DNA of 64,000 bases, taken from Anodontia alba. Taxonomy: Eukaryota; Mollusca; Bivalvia; Lucinida; Lucinidae. The stretch lies in NCBI GenBank assembly GCA_964016985.1, contig OZ024831.1, positions 21,628,609 through 21,692,608 of the forward strand, read 5' to 3'. Shown here piece by piece: positions 1 to 11,490 of this stretch. Below the pieces are notes generated by a model that saw only the letters and a program-made list of their open reading frames with translations, did not search any database and was not told the DNA's origin. The position numbers and the translations under genes were made by a program. Every line of letters starts with the position of its first letter. The stretch's first letter is position 1.

Positions 1-451
1 TCGATCTTCTACACAATAATTGTATGTTGAGTGTACTCATTAGAATCGCCTCGAAGAATGTTTTATCCAAACAAAAATGTGTAGATGGTATAGAAAATGA
101 CCATAACAGGCCATTTTCTATATAATCCATACAGTTTTGGTTTGGATGCAACACGGTTATTTTACCCAACGAGGTTTTAATTTACACAAACGGACAGAAA
201 CGAAACAAGTTTATTGAAACTGACCGAAATGAACACTAGCATTTGAGGATGTAAACATTATAAATTCATTAGAATGACAATATTGTGCCTCCTGTTGCTG
301 CTTTTGAAAAAAACTGAGTTAAAATGCTTTAAGTAGGTTTTGCGACTTGCAAGTTCGCCATCTGTGCAGTTTCTTTCGCGGAAAGATGCTTCGCTACTTA
401 TACAATGTACGTTTTCGATACTTGATAGTTTGCTACCTGTATGTTTTCACC
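1..451. other. No recognisable feature
   Basis: AT-rich sequence with no long ORF, exon pattern or repeat structure that I could identify. Confidence 0.5.
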
Positions 452-604
452 ACAGTCGAACCTCGTTATCTCGAACTCGCTTATTTCGAATTACCGCTTA
501 TCTCGAAGTGAAAATCTGATCCCTGTTTTAACATGTCGAGGTACGGATATCTCGAAGTGTTTCAGTAAGTCCCTTGGAAATCGAGATAACGAGATTCGAC
601 TGTA
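452..604. repeat. pogo/Tigger-like MITE (ACAGTCGA... ends), short copy
   Basis: The left end reads acagtcgaacctcgttatc and the right end is its complement, cgagataacgagattcgac. TTATCTCGAA-type blocks repeat inside. Related copies are at 20114, 25773, 39812 and 42370. Several of the longer ones carry a central palindrome that this copy lacks. Confidence 0.75.
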
Positions 605-1154
605 GTTTAAAAATGTACTTGGATGAGTATATTCAAATGAATAATATATACATATAGAAAGGCATATTATAAGATATCAAAAATACATTTACGAATTACA
701 GACGAAACCCTAGACCAAACTTGCCCCTACTAAAACTGTCCCAGGCCAAATAGGCCCCAAGTGCTGTTACCAAAACGGCCACATAAGTATGAAAAGTTTA
801 TAATAAAACAAATGGCACTATTTTACCAATATCATTGTGTATTATGGTATATTGGCATGCTTAATTATTTTTAAAGAAAATTTCATTCACAGACTTTATT
901 TTAGCATATGAAGAAATATTGTATACCACCTGTTACAACACTTAATTATGCGCAATAATCTGTATGGAAAGTTGGTCTTTATTCTTTATTATCTCACTTC
1001 AAACTAAAAAGACTCAAAACCCCAGTTAAAATAGAAATTAATAGAACTAAAAGATGTATCACAGTTTAAGCATGGTATTTAGAGATATTTTATAAGGTGG
1101 GAATTTCACATTCAGACGTGTTTTGTTTTAAATTTATGATTACTACAGTAGGCT
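605..1154. other. Unassigned AT-rich stretch
   Basis: No ORF, tandem structure or TIR that I recognise. Confidence 0.5.
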
Positions 1155-1446
1155 TTGATTGTGTTGGGGTTTAACGACACGTCAACCCTTGAGGGTCATT
1201 TTGTGTCGTCTCCCAGAGAAAGGGAGAAGAGAGATAGAAGAGAGAGTAGAGGAGATGAAAGAGAGGGACAGGGAAGAAAGAGGAACAGGAAAGAAAGTGA
1301 AGAAACAGAAGAAATAAAAACATTCCCCCTCTACCCTTACCCACTACAATGATAGCAGGCCTTGTCCAACTGTAAGCCAATATCAGTTGGACGCCCCAGT
1401 GATGTAAGATACACAGCACCTTCGCACCACCCGACCACCCCTACTA
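1155..1446. repeat. Dispersed ~290-bp repeat (family C), copy 1
   Basis: It begins tgtgttggggtttaacgac, passes through a purine-rich (GAGA) middle, and ends in gcaccttcgcaccacccg. Copies with the same order are at 5195-5475 and 48425-48716. The first ~50 bases resemble the 3' core of the tRNA-headed SINEs in this window. ORFs across it are repeat artefacts. Confidence 0.8.
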
Positions 1447-1458
1447 CAGTAGGCTATG

Positions 1459-2929
1459 TTGGACCGTATTTCTCACGGAACGGATTCCTCACACGCGTGA
1501 AAAATTCGGTCGGATTTGTCACGCGGCGTGAAGAATTCGACCGAATTCATCACAGCTGCCGAACGTATTCCTCACCTATCTGTGACAAACTCGTTCGGTA
1601 TCAGTTTTATATATAGCACGCAAACGTATTTGTCACCTCTCAAACAAAACCTAAAAAAAGTGCCTTTTTTTCATGCACGGATTTCTCACAAACGTATTTG
1701 TCACAGCTTATGACATACGATTAACCATTTAATACAGTTTCGAGGTAATATATTTTTCTTATCATGCATATCTTTTAATCGAGTGATAGATTTATTATTT
1801 ATTGTATTATTACTTTTAACTTCGAATATTATTGGATATCATAAAATGAAATAAATGAAATGTCATATCTGTTTCTTGATATAAGATTGTTGGTACTGAT
1901 ATCAAATATTCTAATTGTAAAGATATCTATAAATTATGGATATCTGTAAAGAGTTTTATTGATATCTATAATTAATTATGGATATTAATAATTACATATA
2001 TTGATACCCAATTTGTGAATATTTTATTTCAAAAAATCGATATCTAAAAATCAGTCTTTATATTGTTATCTTAAACTTGAAATGTAAATTATTGATATAA
2101 ATCAGCCCGACTTTAATACTTTAAAATATCAATGCGAATTGTTTGCAACAATGAAATTTTTCGTAATTGATAATCGTGATTGTAAAAAGCCACAAATGAT
2201 CTGAATTATACATTAAGAAAACAAGTCTATGCAATGAATACCCCGGCAAACCCCACTTTATATAGGAAAAAGTGAGGGTTGCAGGGCTATTCATTATTTC
2301 CTTATTTCTGCTATAAAACATGTGGGTACTCGTTCAAACCGCCTCAACGAGGCGGTTACTGAGGCGTTTCGAATGTGTACCCACAATTAATGATTTGAGG
2401 AGAAATAAGAAAGGTATCAAAATTTTTCCTCTGAAAATCCTCTTCGGCAAAATGCAATGTATTTGAATGTTTTCCTTATGAGGAAAAAGTGGGGTTTGCT
2501 GGGGTGTTCATTATTTCCTTATTTCTGCTCTAAAACATAGATTATGGGTACTCGTTCGAACCGACACCTCACTGAGGCGGTTCGAACGTGTACCAATAGG
2601 TCAAACATGAGGAATTCGATCGAATACTTCACAGATGTGAACAGTTTGACCAAATTCGACAAAGGTATCTCATATTCAGCAGAATACATCACATATGAAA
2701 AATCCGACCGAATTTCTCACACCTATATTTCACCGAAAATGTTTCCAGTCATTAAAAATTTGTTTACTGGTGTGCAAGCAATAGAAATTCTAATGTGTGA
2801 CAAACTCGTTTGGGTTAAAAACTCTAAATCCGCAAAACGTATTCTTCACCTTTGTCCGAATGTGAAAAATTCGGTCGAATTTATCACACCGGCGTGAGGA
2901 ATCCGTTCCGTGAGAAATACGGTTCAACA
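1459..2929. mobile_element. Non-autonomous hAT-like DNA transposon with TIRs and 8-bp target duplication
   Basis: The ends are inverted repeats of about 35-45 bp containing ACCGTATTTCTCACGGAACG and GATTCCTCAC. The flanks carry aggctatg on both sides (1451-1458 and 2930-2937), as hAT elements produce; if the TIR begins TGTTG the duplication is 6 bp instead. Many subterminal copies of a TTCG(a/g)(t/c)CGAATTyNTCAC motif lie near both ends and resemble transposase-binding repeats. No transposase remains. The middle is rich in TTGATATC-like blocks and holds two damaged copies of the H1 palindrome (about 2228-2345 and 2480-2600). Confidence 0.65.
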
Positions 2930-2937
2930 AGGCTATG

Positions 2938-3409
2938 TGAATAGCTGTTGTAAGAGGCTAGTTGATCTGACGCAACAGCAAGTTAAGACGTTGATCAGAG
3001 TGCTTCTTAAGTGACCTGAGCACTGCATAAAAGGAAACCAAAGCATCTGATCTGCTATATATCTAAAGTGTTTGCTCAGGCCGGTTTTTTTCTCCATGGA
3101 ATATGTACGGTAATAACTGCTGCGCTCTTGATCTGATTTAGATGTACACTGTTATGAATGGCATAAAACACACAGTCTGATTTGGCCTGGGTCTACACTT
3201 AGGTTTAATTGACCGGCGCGCTTTGAATTTTTATATATGGAGGACTATTTGATTAGCTCATTAAGGACGTTTTATATTTGCCGGGACGTCGGTTTGTGAC
3301 GATCCCGGCAAATATAAAAAAATAAAACAAACTGTGTTAGAAACAGGTTAATGTCTATTTTATTTTCATTTCAATCAAGAAATTTCACAAAGCTTAATAA
3401 AAGCAAACA
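2938..3409. other. Unassigned; small inverted repeat at 3267-3320
   Basis: ttttatatttgccggga and tcccggcaaatataaaa form a short stem. Otherwise nothing is recognised. Confidence 0.4.
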
Positions 3410-3612
3410 TTAACTCTTTCGGTGCCAAATTTGAGACTAAATTTTTGTCCTCTGCTTTTTATCCCTTGAAAAGAAGTTTATACGAAAGGTTGAAGGATTG
3501 AATGTCAAACAGCGTAGATCCAGATGAGACGGCTCATATGAGCCGTCTCATCTGGATCTACGCTGTTTGCAAAAGCCTATCATTATCGCCTGTGGCAGCG
3601 AAAGTTAAAGAA
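3410..3612. repeat. Palindromic MITE, H3 family
   Basis: Central arms cagcgtagatccagatgag and the complement ctcatctggatctacgctg meet at ggctcatatgagcc. Outer ends read ttaactctttcgg and cgaaagttaaag. Related hairpins are at 9650, 20650, 27478, 27780, 41567 and 49356. Confidence 0.7.
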
Positions 3613-3984
3613 TCACATTGTTGTTCGATTTTACCTGTTACACTGAAAAGTTATTAAACTTTTCTCTATGTAGACATGAACAAAATTTGCGCCGGTACTT
3701 AGACGTTTGTCTTGGTTTTCTTTTTTTTATCAGAACAGTTTTCAAAAACATCTACAATGGTCTATGTAAACACTGCTTCTGAACTGAACTGGTGTTACGG
3801 CCATTGGCGGCAAAGACACACCGAGGGTGACTTTCAATTTGATTAGGCGATGCCTAACTGTACTACTACACAGAATGCGCTAACAAAATTAAGATTTTTA
3901 ACAACTTTTATTTTTACATATACTATTTACAACATATATAACACAATACAGACAACAATACAATCCACAATTCCAAGCAAGTCT

Positions 3985-4108
3985 CTTCACGTTGGCACGG
4001 TTGGGGACTTATACTGGGTATATTACTTACCTGGCTTGTTAATCAATTTTATACATTCAGTTTGACCCCAACCAAAATGAGGATAACTCTGTGCCAACGT
4101 GAAGAGAT
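3985..4108. repeat. Stem-loop inverted repeat
   Basis: tctcttcacgttggcac at the left is matched by gtgccaacgtgaagaga at the right, with a second inner pair ggttgggg/ccccaacc. This may be a small MITE; no target duplication was identified. Confidence 0.55.
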
Positions 4109-5006
4109 TGCCTGCCTTCCCTTTCTTCACCCTATTGCAGTATGCTTTTTCCTACCTGCTCTTGAGCACTGGCCAACTGTTCATTTTATTTAGAGCGCTC
4201 ATATTTAACGCGTTTTTCCCGCGATATATTTTTTCACTTTAGAATACATTCTATTTTAACACGGCCTTCGCTCAGTTTATATTCTACTGGCCATTGAGAC
4301 CTAAGATTTCTCCTGTTGAACTTAAATTTCAGGGAGACAATTTTCCAAGAATTCGTTTGTCGGCCTTTGCTCGACCTCCTGCTCTCTGTTTAGGTATTGA
4401 ACATCAAAGTGTTCTTGGAAACATCAAAATATTCTTGAAAGGACACAACGAACTGTCCACTGACGGCGCTGTTTTATTACCTGATTGTCCTTCATTTGGA
4501 CAGTGTCTGTGGGTGCATATATAGTAAGAGTATAACCTTGAAACGCATCACTTTCACGCTTTATGCGCTTATCACGCTTTATGCGTTTAGCAACCAGTTT
4601 AACCGCATTAAAGTTACTATTAATAAACAAGCGGTACTACAGGTGAAATAGTACCACCTATATAAAAACTACAATGTGGTCAGTTTCCGCCGCGGTCTGC
4701 TCTGAGTCGTAACACCTGGGTCGACAATGTTATAAATGTATAGAGTATGCGAAGAAAGTGGTATGGTCTGGTCTGGGTACATACTGTTTACGCAGGCCTA
4801 TTTTTACGATTATTTACGGTAATTTGTGTTTTTAATGACATTCTACGTTGTCACGCACGGTTTAAGAGAAAGTGACTTTGACTACTATTAAATGTTTTAC
4901 TGTGTGTATATAAGTACGCCACTGAAGATCTATCCGTACAAAAGTAGTGCGACTTGTGCTTGATCTATGGTGAGTCGCTGAGAAAACCCGCCTTAATACA
5001 TGTGCG
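4109..5006. other. Unassigned stretch
   Basis: A short direct repeat, atcacgctttatgcg, occurs twice near 4555-4590. No exon or mobile element is recognised. Confidence 0.4.
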
Positions 5007-5007
5007 A

Positions 5008-5070
5008 ACAACAAAGGCGCAGATCAGCCTGCGCGAACGCGCAGGCTGATCAGCGCCTTTGTTGTTCGCT
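5008..5070. repeat. Near-perfect 30-bp-arm palindrome
   Basis: gcgaacaacaaaggcgc and gcgcctttgttgttcgc flank gatcagcctgcgcg and its complement, separated by two bases. It would form a very stable cruciform or RNA hairpin and is GC-rich compared with its surroundings. Confidence 0.8.
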
Positions 5071-5194
5071 ATAGCTCGTTTGTTTTCGACGAAGAAGCGT
5101 CTCACAAACTTAAATGGAGAACAGAATGATAGAATCTGTCATTTCAGGGCTGTTCAGCCCTTTGATTATTTGATCTGGGACGACTAAAGAAGAA

Positions 5195-5475
5195 TTGATT
5201 GCTGTTGGGGTTTAACGACACGTCAACCATTGTGGGTCATTTTGTGGCGTCTCCCACAGAAAGGGAGAAAAGGGATTGAAGAGATAGTAGAAGAGATGAA
5301 AGAGAGAGACAGGGAAGAAAGAGGGAATGAAAGAAAGTGAAAGAAAAGAATAAATAATAACAATCCCATTCTACTCTTACCTACTGTAAGGACAGCAAGC
5401 CTTGCCCAACTGTAAGCCAATATCACTTGGGTACCCCGGTGACAAAAGCTACAGGACACCTTTGCCTCATCCAAC
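5195..5475. repeat. Dispersed repeat family C, copy 2
   Basis: Same order as 1155-1446: tgttggggtttaacgac, a purine-rich middle, and an end near gccttgcccaactgtaag. Confidence 0.8.
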
Positions 5476-6369
5476 CATCTCAGTTTAAGAAGAAAACATT
5501 CTGCTCTGATCTGGGTCAACGCTGTTTGTTCAGACCTGTTTGTCCGATCAATAACGTTTATTACGAAACAGAAATAGACTAAAAATCAATAAATCAGGAG
5601 AAATCCGTTTGTTGACATTTGGATGTCCCGTAAGTCATGGCCGGAAGTTCGCGTAAAGATTTTGAGAGCATAACTACCGGCTACCCCTTATGAGATTACC
5701 AGGTGTAAAAACGACTGCTGTCATTCAAACTTGCGAGTGACGTTACTTATAAGCTTAATCGCGTGCCATAAGATCGCGTGCCACAAGAAAACGAGAGAAA
5801 AACGAAAGATACGGAGTAACCTCAACAAAGTGCGGTCTGATCAAAACCTTCGCTATGCCGATGAAAGTATGTATGTGAACAGCAAAATTTTAGGGTCATT
5901 CTGTGTATTAACAGGTGAAAAGAACATATATTCTTTCTGTATCTAATTATTATGGGTAGCAAACTATATTTCCCGCCAATATCCAGTAAGTTTCAAAAAC
6001 CCTTCTATTTCATCTGCGCCGCTTATCGTTTTTTTTTAAAGATATTTCTTGCTTTGGTTCAGATTACTTTATAGAATTACGGTAGTTCACAGGTTTGACA
6101 ATTAATGTGCTGGGAACAATTTTCGGCAGACTACATATGGATATGTTTTTGGCTGTTCTTTTTCCAGTCTAGTCAGAATCTTAACTCAGCGTATTTTTGA
6201 TAGCCCAAGGATGCAAAGGTTCTTCATAAGGACAACGAAGACTGAACCACAATCACTATCATAGCCACAATCACAACCATAGCCACAACACGTCCACAAT
6301 CACAACCACAACATCTTTGATTCATCAGAACGATTTTAGTTACTTTTAATCTACAAGTAACCCGGACTA
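5476..6369. other. Unassigned stretch
   Basis: A short cacaaccacaat-type simple repeat lies near 6240-6310. No gene is recognised. Confidence 0.4.
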
Positions 6370-7738
6370 CTTTCAATGAAGTTTTGAGTCGATCGCCCTT
6401 TTGGTTCAGGAGAAAAAGGCTCGAAATATGTTTTTAACATGGCTCCTAGGGAGACCATCTTGGATTTCTGATGAGAATGATTTTAGCTATTATTGATCTA
6501 GAAGTCACCCCGATATTAATTATCAAGTTTCGGGTAAATTGGCCTTTCCATTCAGGAAAAGAACTTCAAAACAGATTTTGAAGATGGCGAATTTGGCGGC
6601 CATACTGGATTTTCGATTCGAACAATTCATACTATTTTTGATTAACAAAAAGGACCCAGGTACTTCCTACCAAATTTCAAGTCGGTTTGCATTTCGGTTC
6701 AAGAGAAGAACTTCAAAATAGATTTTCAAGATGGCGGTCATGACGGCCATCTTGGATTTCCAACCGGAACGACTTTAGCTAGTTTTGATCTGCAAGTCAC
6801 CCTGATACATCCTACCAAGTTTCAAGTCAACTGGCCTCTCGGTTTAATAGAAGAAGTCCAATATATATTTTCAAGATGGCGGCTGTGGCGGCCACCTTGG
6901 ATTTCCGATCGGAATGATTTTAGCTAGTTTTGTTCTATGCAATGCCCCGATACTTTATACCAAGGTTTGAGTTAATTGGCCTTTAAGTTCAGGAGAAGAA
7001 GAGAAAAAATAGATTTTTAAGATGGCCGTCATGGTGGCTATCTGGGATTTCCAATCGTAACAACTTTAGCTGTTTGATCTGCAAGTCGCCCCGATACTTC
7101 CTACTAAGTTTCGAGTCAACTGGCCTTTCGGTTCAGGAGAAGAAGCGCAAAATAGATTTGCAAGATGGTGGTCATGGCGGCCGTCTATGATTTCCGATCG
7201 GAACGGCTTTAGCTATTTTGATCTGGAAGTCACCCCGATACTTCCTACTAGGTGTCTAGTCAATTAGCCTTTCGGTTTAGGAGAAGAAGCGCAAAATAGA
7301 CTTGCAAGATGGCAGCTATGGCGGGCGTCTTTGATTTTGCCGATCGGAACGTTTTCAGCAATTTTGGATCTGCAAGTTGCCCTGATAATTCCTTCCATGT
7401 TTTGATTCTATGGCTTTTGGTTCAGGAGACGAAGTTCAAAACAGATTTTCAAGATGGCCGTCAGGGCGGCCATCTTGGATTTCCGATCGGAACCAGTACA
7501 GCTACTTTTGATTTGCAAGTCACCATGACACTTCCTACCAAGTTTCGAGTCAGCTGGCCTTTCGGTTAAGGAGAAGAAGAGCAAAATAGATTTTCAAGAT
7601 GGCCGCCGTTGCCGCCATATTGGATTTCTGATCGGAATGATTTTAGCTATTTTTACCGATATTTCCTACCAAGCTGAGTCAACTGGCCTTTCGGTTCAAG
7701 AGATGAAGGGCAAAACAGACTTTCAAGATGGCCGCCAT
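6370..7738. repeat. Tandem array 1 of the ~145-bp 'AAGATGGCGGCC' unit, about 9 copies
   Basis: Each unit carries caagatggcggcc, ggccatcttggatttccgat, gatctgcaagtcacc and ggcctttcggttcaggag. The first two form a palindrome. aagatgg landmarks recur near 6580, 6730, 6877, 7022, 7163, 7306, 7452, 7597 and 7724. Copies differ by many substitutions. Two larger or variant arrays are at 13240 and 21168. Confidence 0.85.
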
Positions 7739-8472
7739 AGGTTTACCCTAACCAAAAAACTCCTAAATTGACACGATATTCGAAACGATGGACTTATATT
7801 TAGTTATCTTTTTCCTTAGGAAATATTTCTTGCATCAGAATGACCAGAATACAACACTGATTGGAAATTATGGTTAAATGAATATAAAAATGACCCCCCC
7901 CCCCCCCCCCCCCTCCCACTCCGTAGACCCAGGTTCCCATTTATATATATAACATCTCCACCAAAGGGCATCGTGGAGGAGAGGGGGCGGGGTGGGGGGG
8001 GGGGCTTTTTTTACATCTTTTATAAACCATATTCAATGTTGCATTTTCACCGTAAATGAGATAAACTGTATTTAACCATTCTTTCCAACCGGTTTTGTGT
8101 TCTTGTCATTTTAATGCAAGAAATGTTTCCCAAAGGGAAAGGTAACAATGTGATTCCCATCGTTTTCAACATGGTATTAATTTATAGGAGTTTTTGGCGT
8201 CGGGTAAGCATGACTGAATAATCTCCCCGTAATAATAAACCAGAAGCATAAATTTTCCTTTCTGCTAAGATTCAGAAATCAGATTATCGGAATATGTAAT
8301 AGAAATTTTAATATTGTAATTTTTGAAATCTGCTCTACAACACCTGAGCCAATAAGGGAACATCCTCGCCTTACTGCAATATCTTCTTAATATTGTTATT
8401 TTTGAAATCTGCTCTTCAACACCTGAGCTAGTTAGAGAAAATCCTCACCTTACTGCAATATCTTCTTTCTGT
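7739..8472. other. Unassigned; poly-C (~7893) and poly-G (~7995) tracts
   Basis: A run of about 20 C with one break and a G-rich run lie about 100 bp apart and could pair. Two imperfect copies of aatattgtaatttttgaaatctgctc lie near 8312 and 8393. Nothing else is recognised. Confidence 0.4.
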
Positions 8473-8641
8473 CAACCCTTAAAGCGCCATGCAAAATTTG
8501 CAGCAGACGACATTCTAAAAAAATATTTTTCTTAGAAAAAAAGCTTTGAAATTTCATGTGAATCGTCTGCTTGGTTGGCAGACGATTCACGTGAAATGTC
8601 AAGACTTATTTTCTAAAAAAAAAAAATGTATATATATAAAG

Positions 8642-8722
<81 letters not shown>

Positions 8723-8758
8723 GTCTGCTGCAGTTGTGGATGGCGCTTTAAGGGTTAA
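8473..8758. repeat. H2-family foldback MITE interrupted by a (TG)n microsatellite
   Basis: The ends aacccttaaagcgcc and ggcgctttaagggtt are inverted. Inside are cagacgac motifs and a hairpin of tttcatgtgaatcgtctgc with its complement. The right arm has expanded into about 38 TG units (8645-8720). Other copies are at 32874, 38556, 41494 and 51592. Confidence 0.8.
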
Positions 8759-9348
8759 ACAGTAATGATAAAACCGAACCAGACGCCCCTTCTAATGGAT
8801 AACCTGTCCAAGGAGATGAGGTGGCAGAGCCCACTCGGCATAAATGCTGACGATGTCCAAGTACTTAGAATGCTTACCGTACTGAATTCCTGTTGTGTGT
8901 ACATTTTCATTCCTTCCAGTAAAATGTAATAGCTGAAAAAGGTAATGCTTTATTTATAGGTATACATAGCAAGAGTAGCACGTGCAGAGAATGGGAATCT
9001 AATCCGTGCTCCCAAAATAGATTAACTGAAGAATGCCTAAACAGGCTGTTGCTTGTATAAGGACAGAGAACTATAAATAAAATGACTCAAAATTATATTT
9101 TATGTTTTGTTTTTATCATACACGCTCTGTTAAAATGCATATTGCCTTTTCATTAAAATAAATAATGTGGTCACTAACTGAATAGTTTGTTTCGGTATTT
9201 AAATTTCCTTTGATCACCTCCCTACGATGTGCACGATAATTACATAATGTTTATAATCGCCTATGAAAAACAAAAACAAAAACGTTCATTGTTGCATGAA
9301 TGTGAACAAATTGGAAAGAGAAAAAAATATTAACCAGTTTATGCCTGG
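8759..9348. other. Unassigned AT-rich stretch
   Basis: No ORF of note and no repeat structure recognised. Confidence 0.4.
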
Positions 9349-9627
9349 CATCACGAAAACATACCTATATAATGTTGACCCCCTTAAACCCCACTTTTAT
9401 ATAGTAAAAGTGGGGTTTACAGGGGTATACATTATTTTTCTTATTTCTGCTCAAAACATAGATTGTGGGTACTCGTTAGAACCGCCTCGGCGAGGCGGTT
9501 CTTACGAGTACCCACAATCTCTGTTTTTGAGCAGAAATAAGAAAAATATCAGAATTTTTATCTGAAAATTTTCAATTTTTTGGTTGTAAAATTTTCAGTA
9601 TACTTGAATAGGCTTGTTTTCGTAATG
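9349..9627. repeat. H1-family palindromic MITE
   Basis: The terminal inverted repeat is catcacgaaaacatacctat against ataggcttgttttcgtaatg. The left side has an inner pair accccacttttatatag/tatagtaaaagtggggt. A central palindrome, gattgtgggtactcg...ccgcctcggcgaggcgg, follows. Further copies are at 9973, 11088, 15480, 17634, 30706, 40295 and 52099. Confidence 0.85.
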
Positions 9628-9644
9628 GTATGCCATAAAAGGGA

Positions 9645-9712
9645 CATTGGAAAACAACGTAGATCCAGATCAGATGCTGCAGAACGCGGTGTATCATCAG
9701 GGTCTACATTGA
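9645..9712. repeat. H3 hairpin fragment
   Basis: aacgtagatccagatcag pairs imperfectly with the later tgatcagggtctacattg-like arm; a decayed relative of the hairpin at 3410. Confidence 0.4.
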
Positions 9713-9972
9713 TTGCACGTTATACAGAAAATTCTATATAACATAGTGATATAGAAAATAAGCAGACATCCCTTCAGTTGGAAATGGACCTGTCCAAAGA
9801 CTAGAGGTAGAATATTCCATCGGTATAAATGGGTTACGTTTCTTCGTGAAACTAGTTGGGTGATACGGGGAACACTTGTGAACACTTTTGGCCTACGGCG
9901 TGTTCATAAATCCTAGTAACCGTAATCTGTAAGACATCCCCTTACTGGCCTAGTTATCGTACACAAACACTT

Positions 9973-10257
9973 CATTACGAAAACGTGCCTATTCAAGTAT
10001 TGAAAATTTTACAACAAAAAAAAAAAAAAAAAAGAAAATTTTCAGATAAAAATTCTAATATTTTTATATTTCTGCTCAAAACATAGATTGTGGGAACTCG
10101 TTAGAACCGCCTCGCCGAGGCGGTTCTAACGAATACCTGCAATCTATGTTTTTTAGCAAAATAAGAAAAAATAATGTATACTCCTGTACGCCCCAGACTT
10201 ACTATATAAAGGAGGGATTTAAGGGGGTCAAAATTATATAGGCGTGTTTTCGTGATG
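9973..10257. repeat. H1-family palindromic MITE, inverted
   Basis: It starts cattacgaaaacgtgcctat and ends ataggcgtgttttcgtgatg, with central arms agaaccgcctcg and cgaggcggttct. Orientation is opposite to the copy at 9349. Confidence 0.85.
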
Positions 10258-10433
10258 TCAATATTTCTGACTGGAGATCCCGGGTTCAAGTCCAATCTCG
10301 GCCAAATAATCATTCGTGGAGATTTGTCATAAAATGGTGTCCGCTGAGATATGCACGTGTCAGTGATGGGTGATGGTATGTGCACAGAGTACTGGTTAAC
10401 TGCTTAGAGGAAAAAACCTGCCCGGGATATATA

Positions 10434-11080
10434 CTCAACAAAATAATTTAAGGGCCACATAGTGCAAGTTTCCATATATACAAAGTTTGGCTGGGTGTAT
10501 GGGCAAAACCATAGATGTCAAAATATTGTTAAATGATTCTTTAAAAGGAAATCCTAGAGGAGTGTTTCCAACAAAAATTTGAAAACAAAACACTACTTTT
10601 TACCCAAAAATTCAAACGACATTTTCGCGTCAAAATTCATGTCTGGGCTCCCAAATATGAAAAAGTCAGAGAGAAAACCTTATCTGTTATCAATAAACGC
10701 ACATTTTGCTAGAGGTGCCCTCTACAGATTCGTTGTCTATGGGAACTTTCGAGGCATTTTTAGCCTCTCAAAGGGTTGGCCTCTTTTTCTGCCCATATCT
10801 GTGTGCCTTTTACTCGAACAAGGGTTGAGTTTGCATGATTTTGTTGTGACAGAGTTGTTTTCATTAAACAAAGAAATTTCCCGATTTTGTGAAAAGTTCA
10901 TTTTGGGGTAAAAAGTCGTTTTGGTCTGGCGGTGTCGGTGCCATTGAAATTTTGTAGCTGAACATGTTGCGAACATGCTGAACTGATTGAAATAAGGCTG
11001 AGACTTCCAGTTTTGCCCACGCATTTTAGTGATAATCAAAGGGACAGTAAAACTGGTGGCTCTTAAATTATTTTGTTGAG
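10434..11080. mobile_element. TA-flanked 647-bp non-autonomous DNA transposon
   Basis: ctcaacaaaataatttaag at the left is matched by cttaaattattttgttgag at the right, both next to TA, as expected for Tc1/mariner-type insertion. Internal ORFs of 110 and 173 codons overlap on opposite strands and match no transposase I know. The right flank is a truncated H1 MITE, so insertion next to or into that MITE is possible. Confidence 0.75.
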
Positions 11081-11087
11081 TATAGCC

Positions 11088-11179
11088 GATTTTTTTATCT
11101 GAAAATGTTCGGGTTTTTTTTGTTTTTTTTTTTGGTGATGAAATTTTCAATATATTTGAATAGGCGTGTTTTCGTAATG
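11088..11179. repeat. H1-family MITE, right end only
   Basis: tttttatctgaaaatgttc through ataggcgtgttttcgtaatg; the left half is absent. Confidence 0.7.
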
Positions 11180-11369
11180 TCATTACAGATGTATTGGATA
11201 TGTGCATGAAGAAGTATGATGCTAAAATATCATTTTTGTCAAAATGACAGCTTTCCATGTCGCGTTTCTCAAATGTATTTTACAAGCAAGAATATACCAC
11301 ATTTCATTGCATTAATAACCTGTCCGCACAAAGCAAAACAACAACTTGTCCGTATATAGGGACGATACG

Positions 11370-11490
11370 CATTTAACCTTTCCCACTCTATGGGCTATTT
11401 CACCTGACAACAAACTGACGACGTAGATTGTTATTTTTTCCCGGAAAATAGGATATGACATCTCATGCAAATTTTCTCCACTGCAGACAT
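11370..11490. repeat. H2'-family MITE fragment
   Basis: tttcccactctatgggc, ggaaaataggatatgaca and catgcaaattttctcc match the left half of the copy at 50872. Confidence 0.6.

Noticed and set aside
8546..8758. 70-codon ORF rich in Cys-Val
   Set aside because: It is the (TG)n microsatellite read through; no coding content.
10579..11258. Overlapping ORFs of 110 and 173 codons on opposite strands
   Set aside because: They lie mostly within a 647-bp TIR element and cross its border; neither resembles a transposase.
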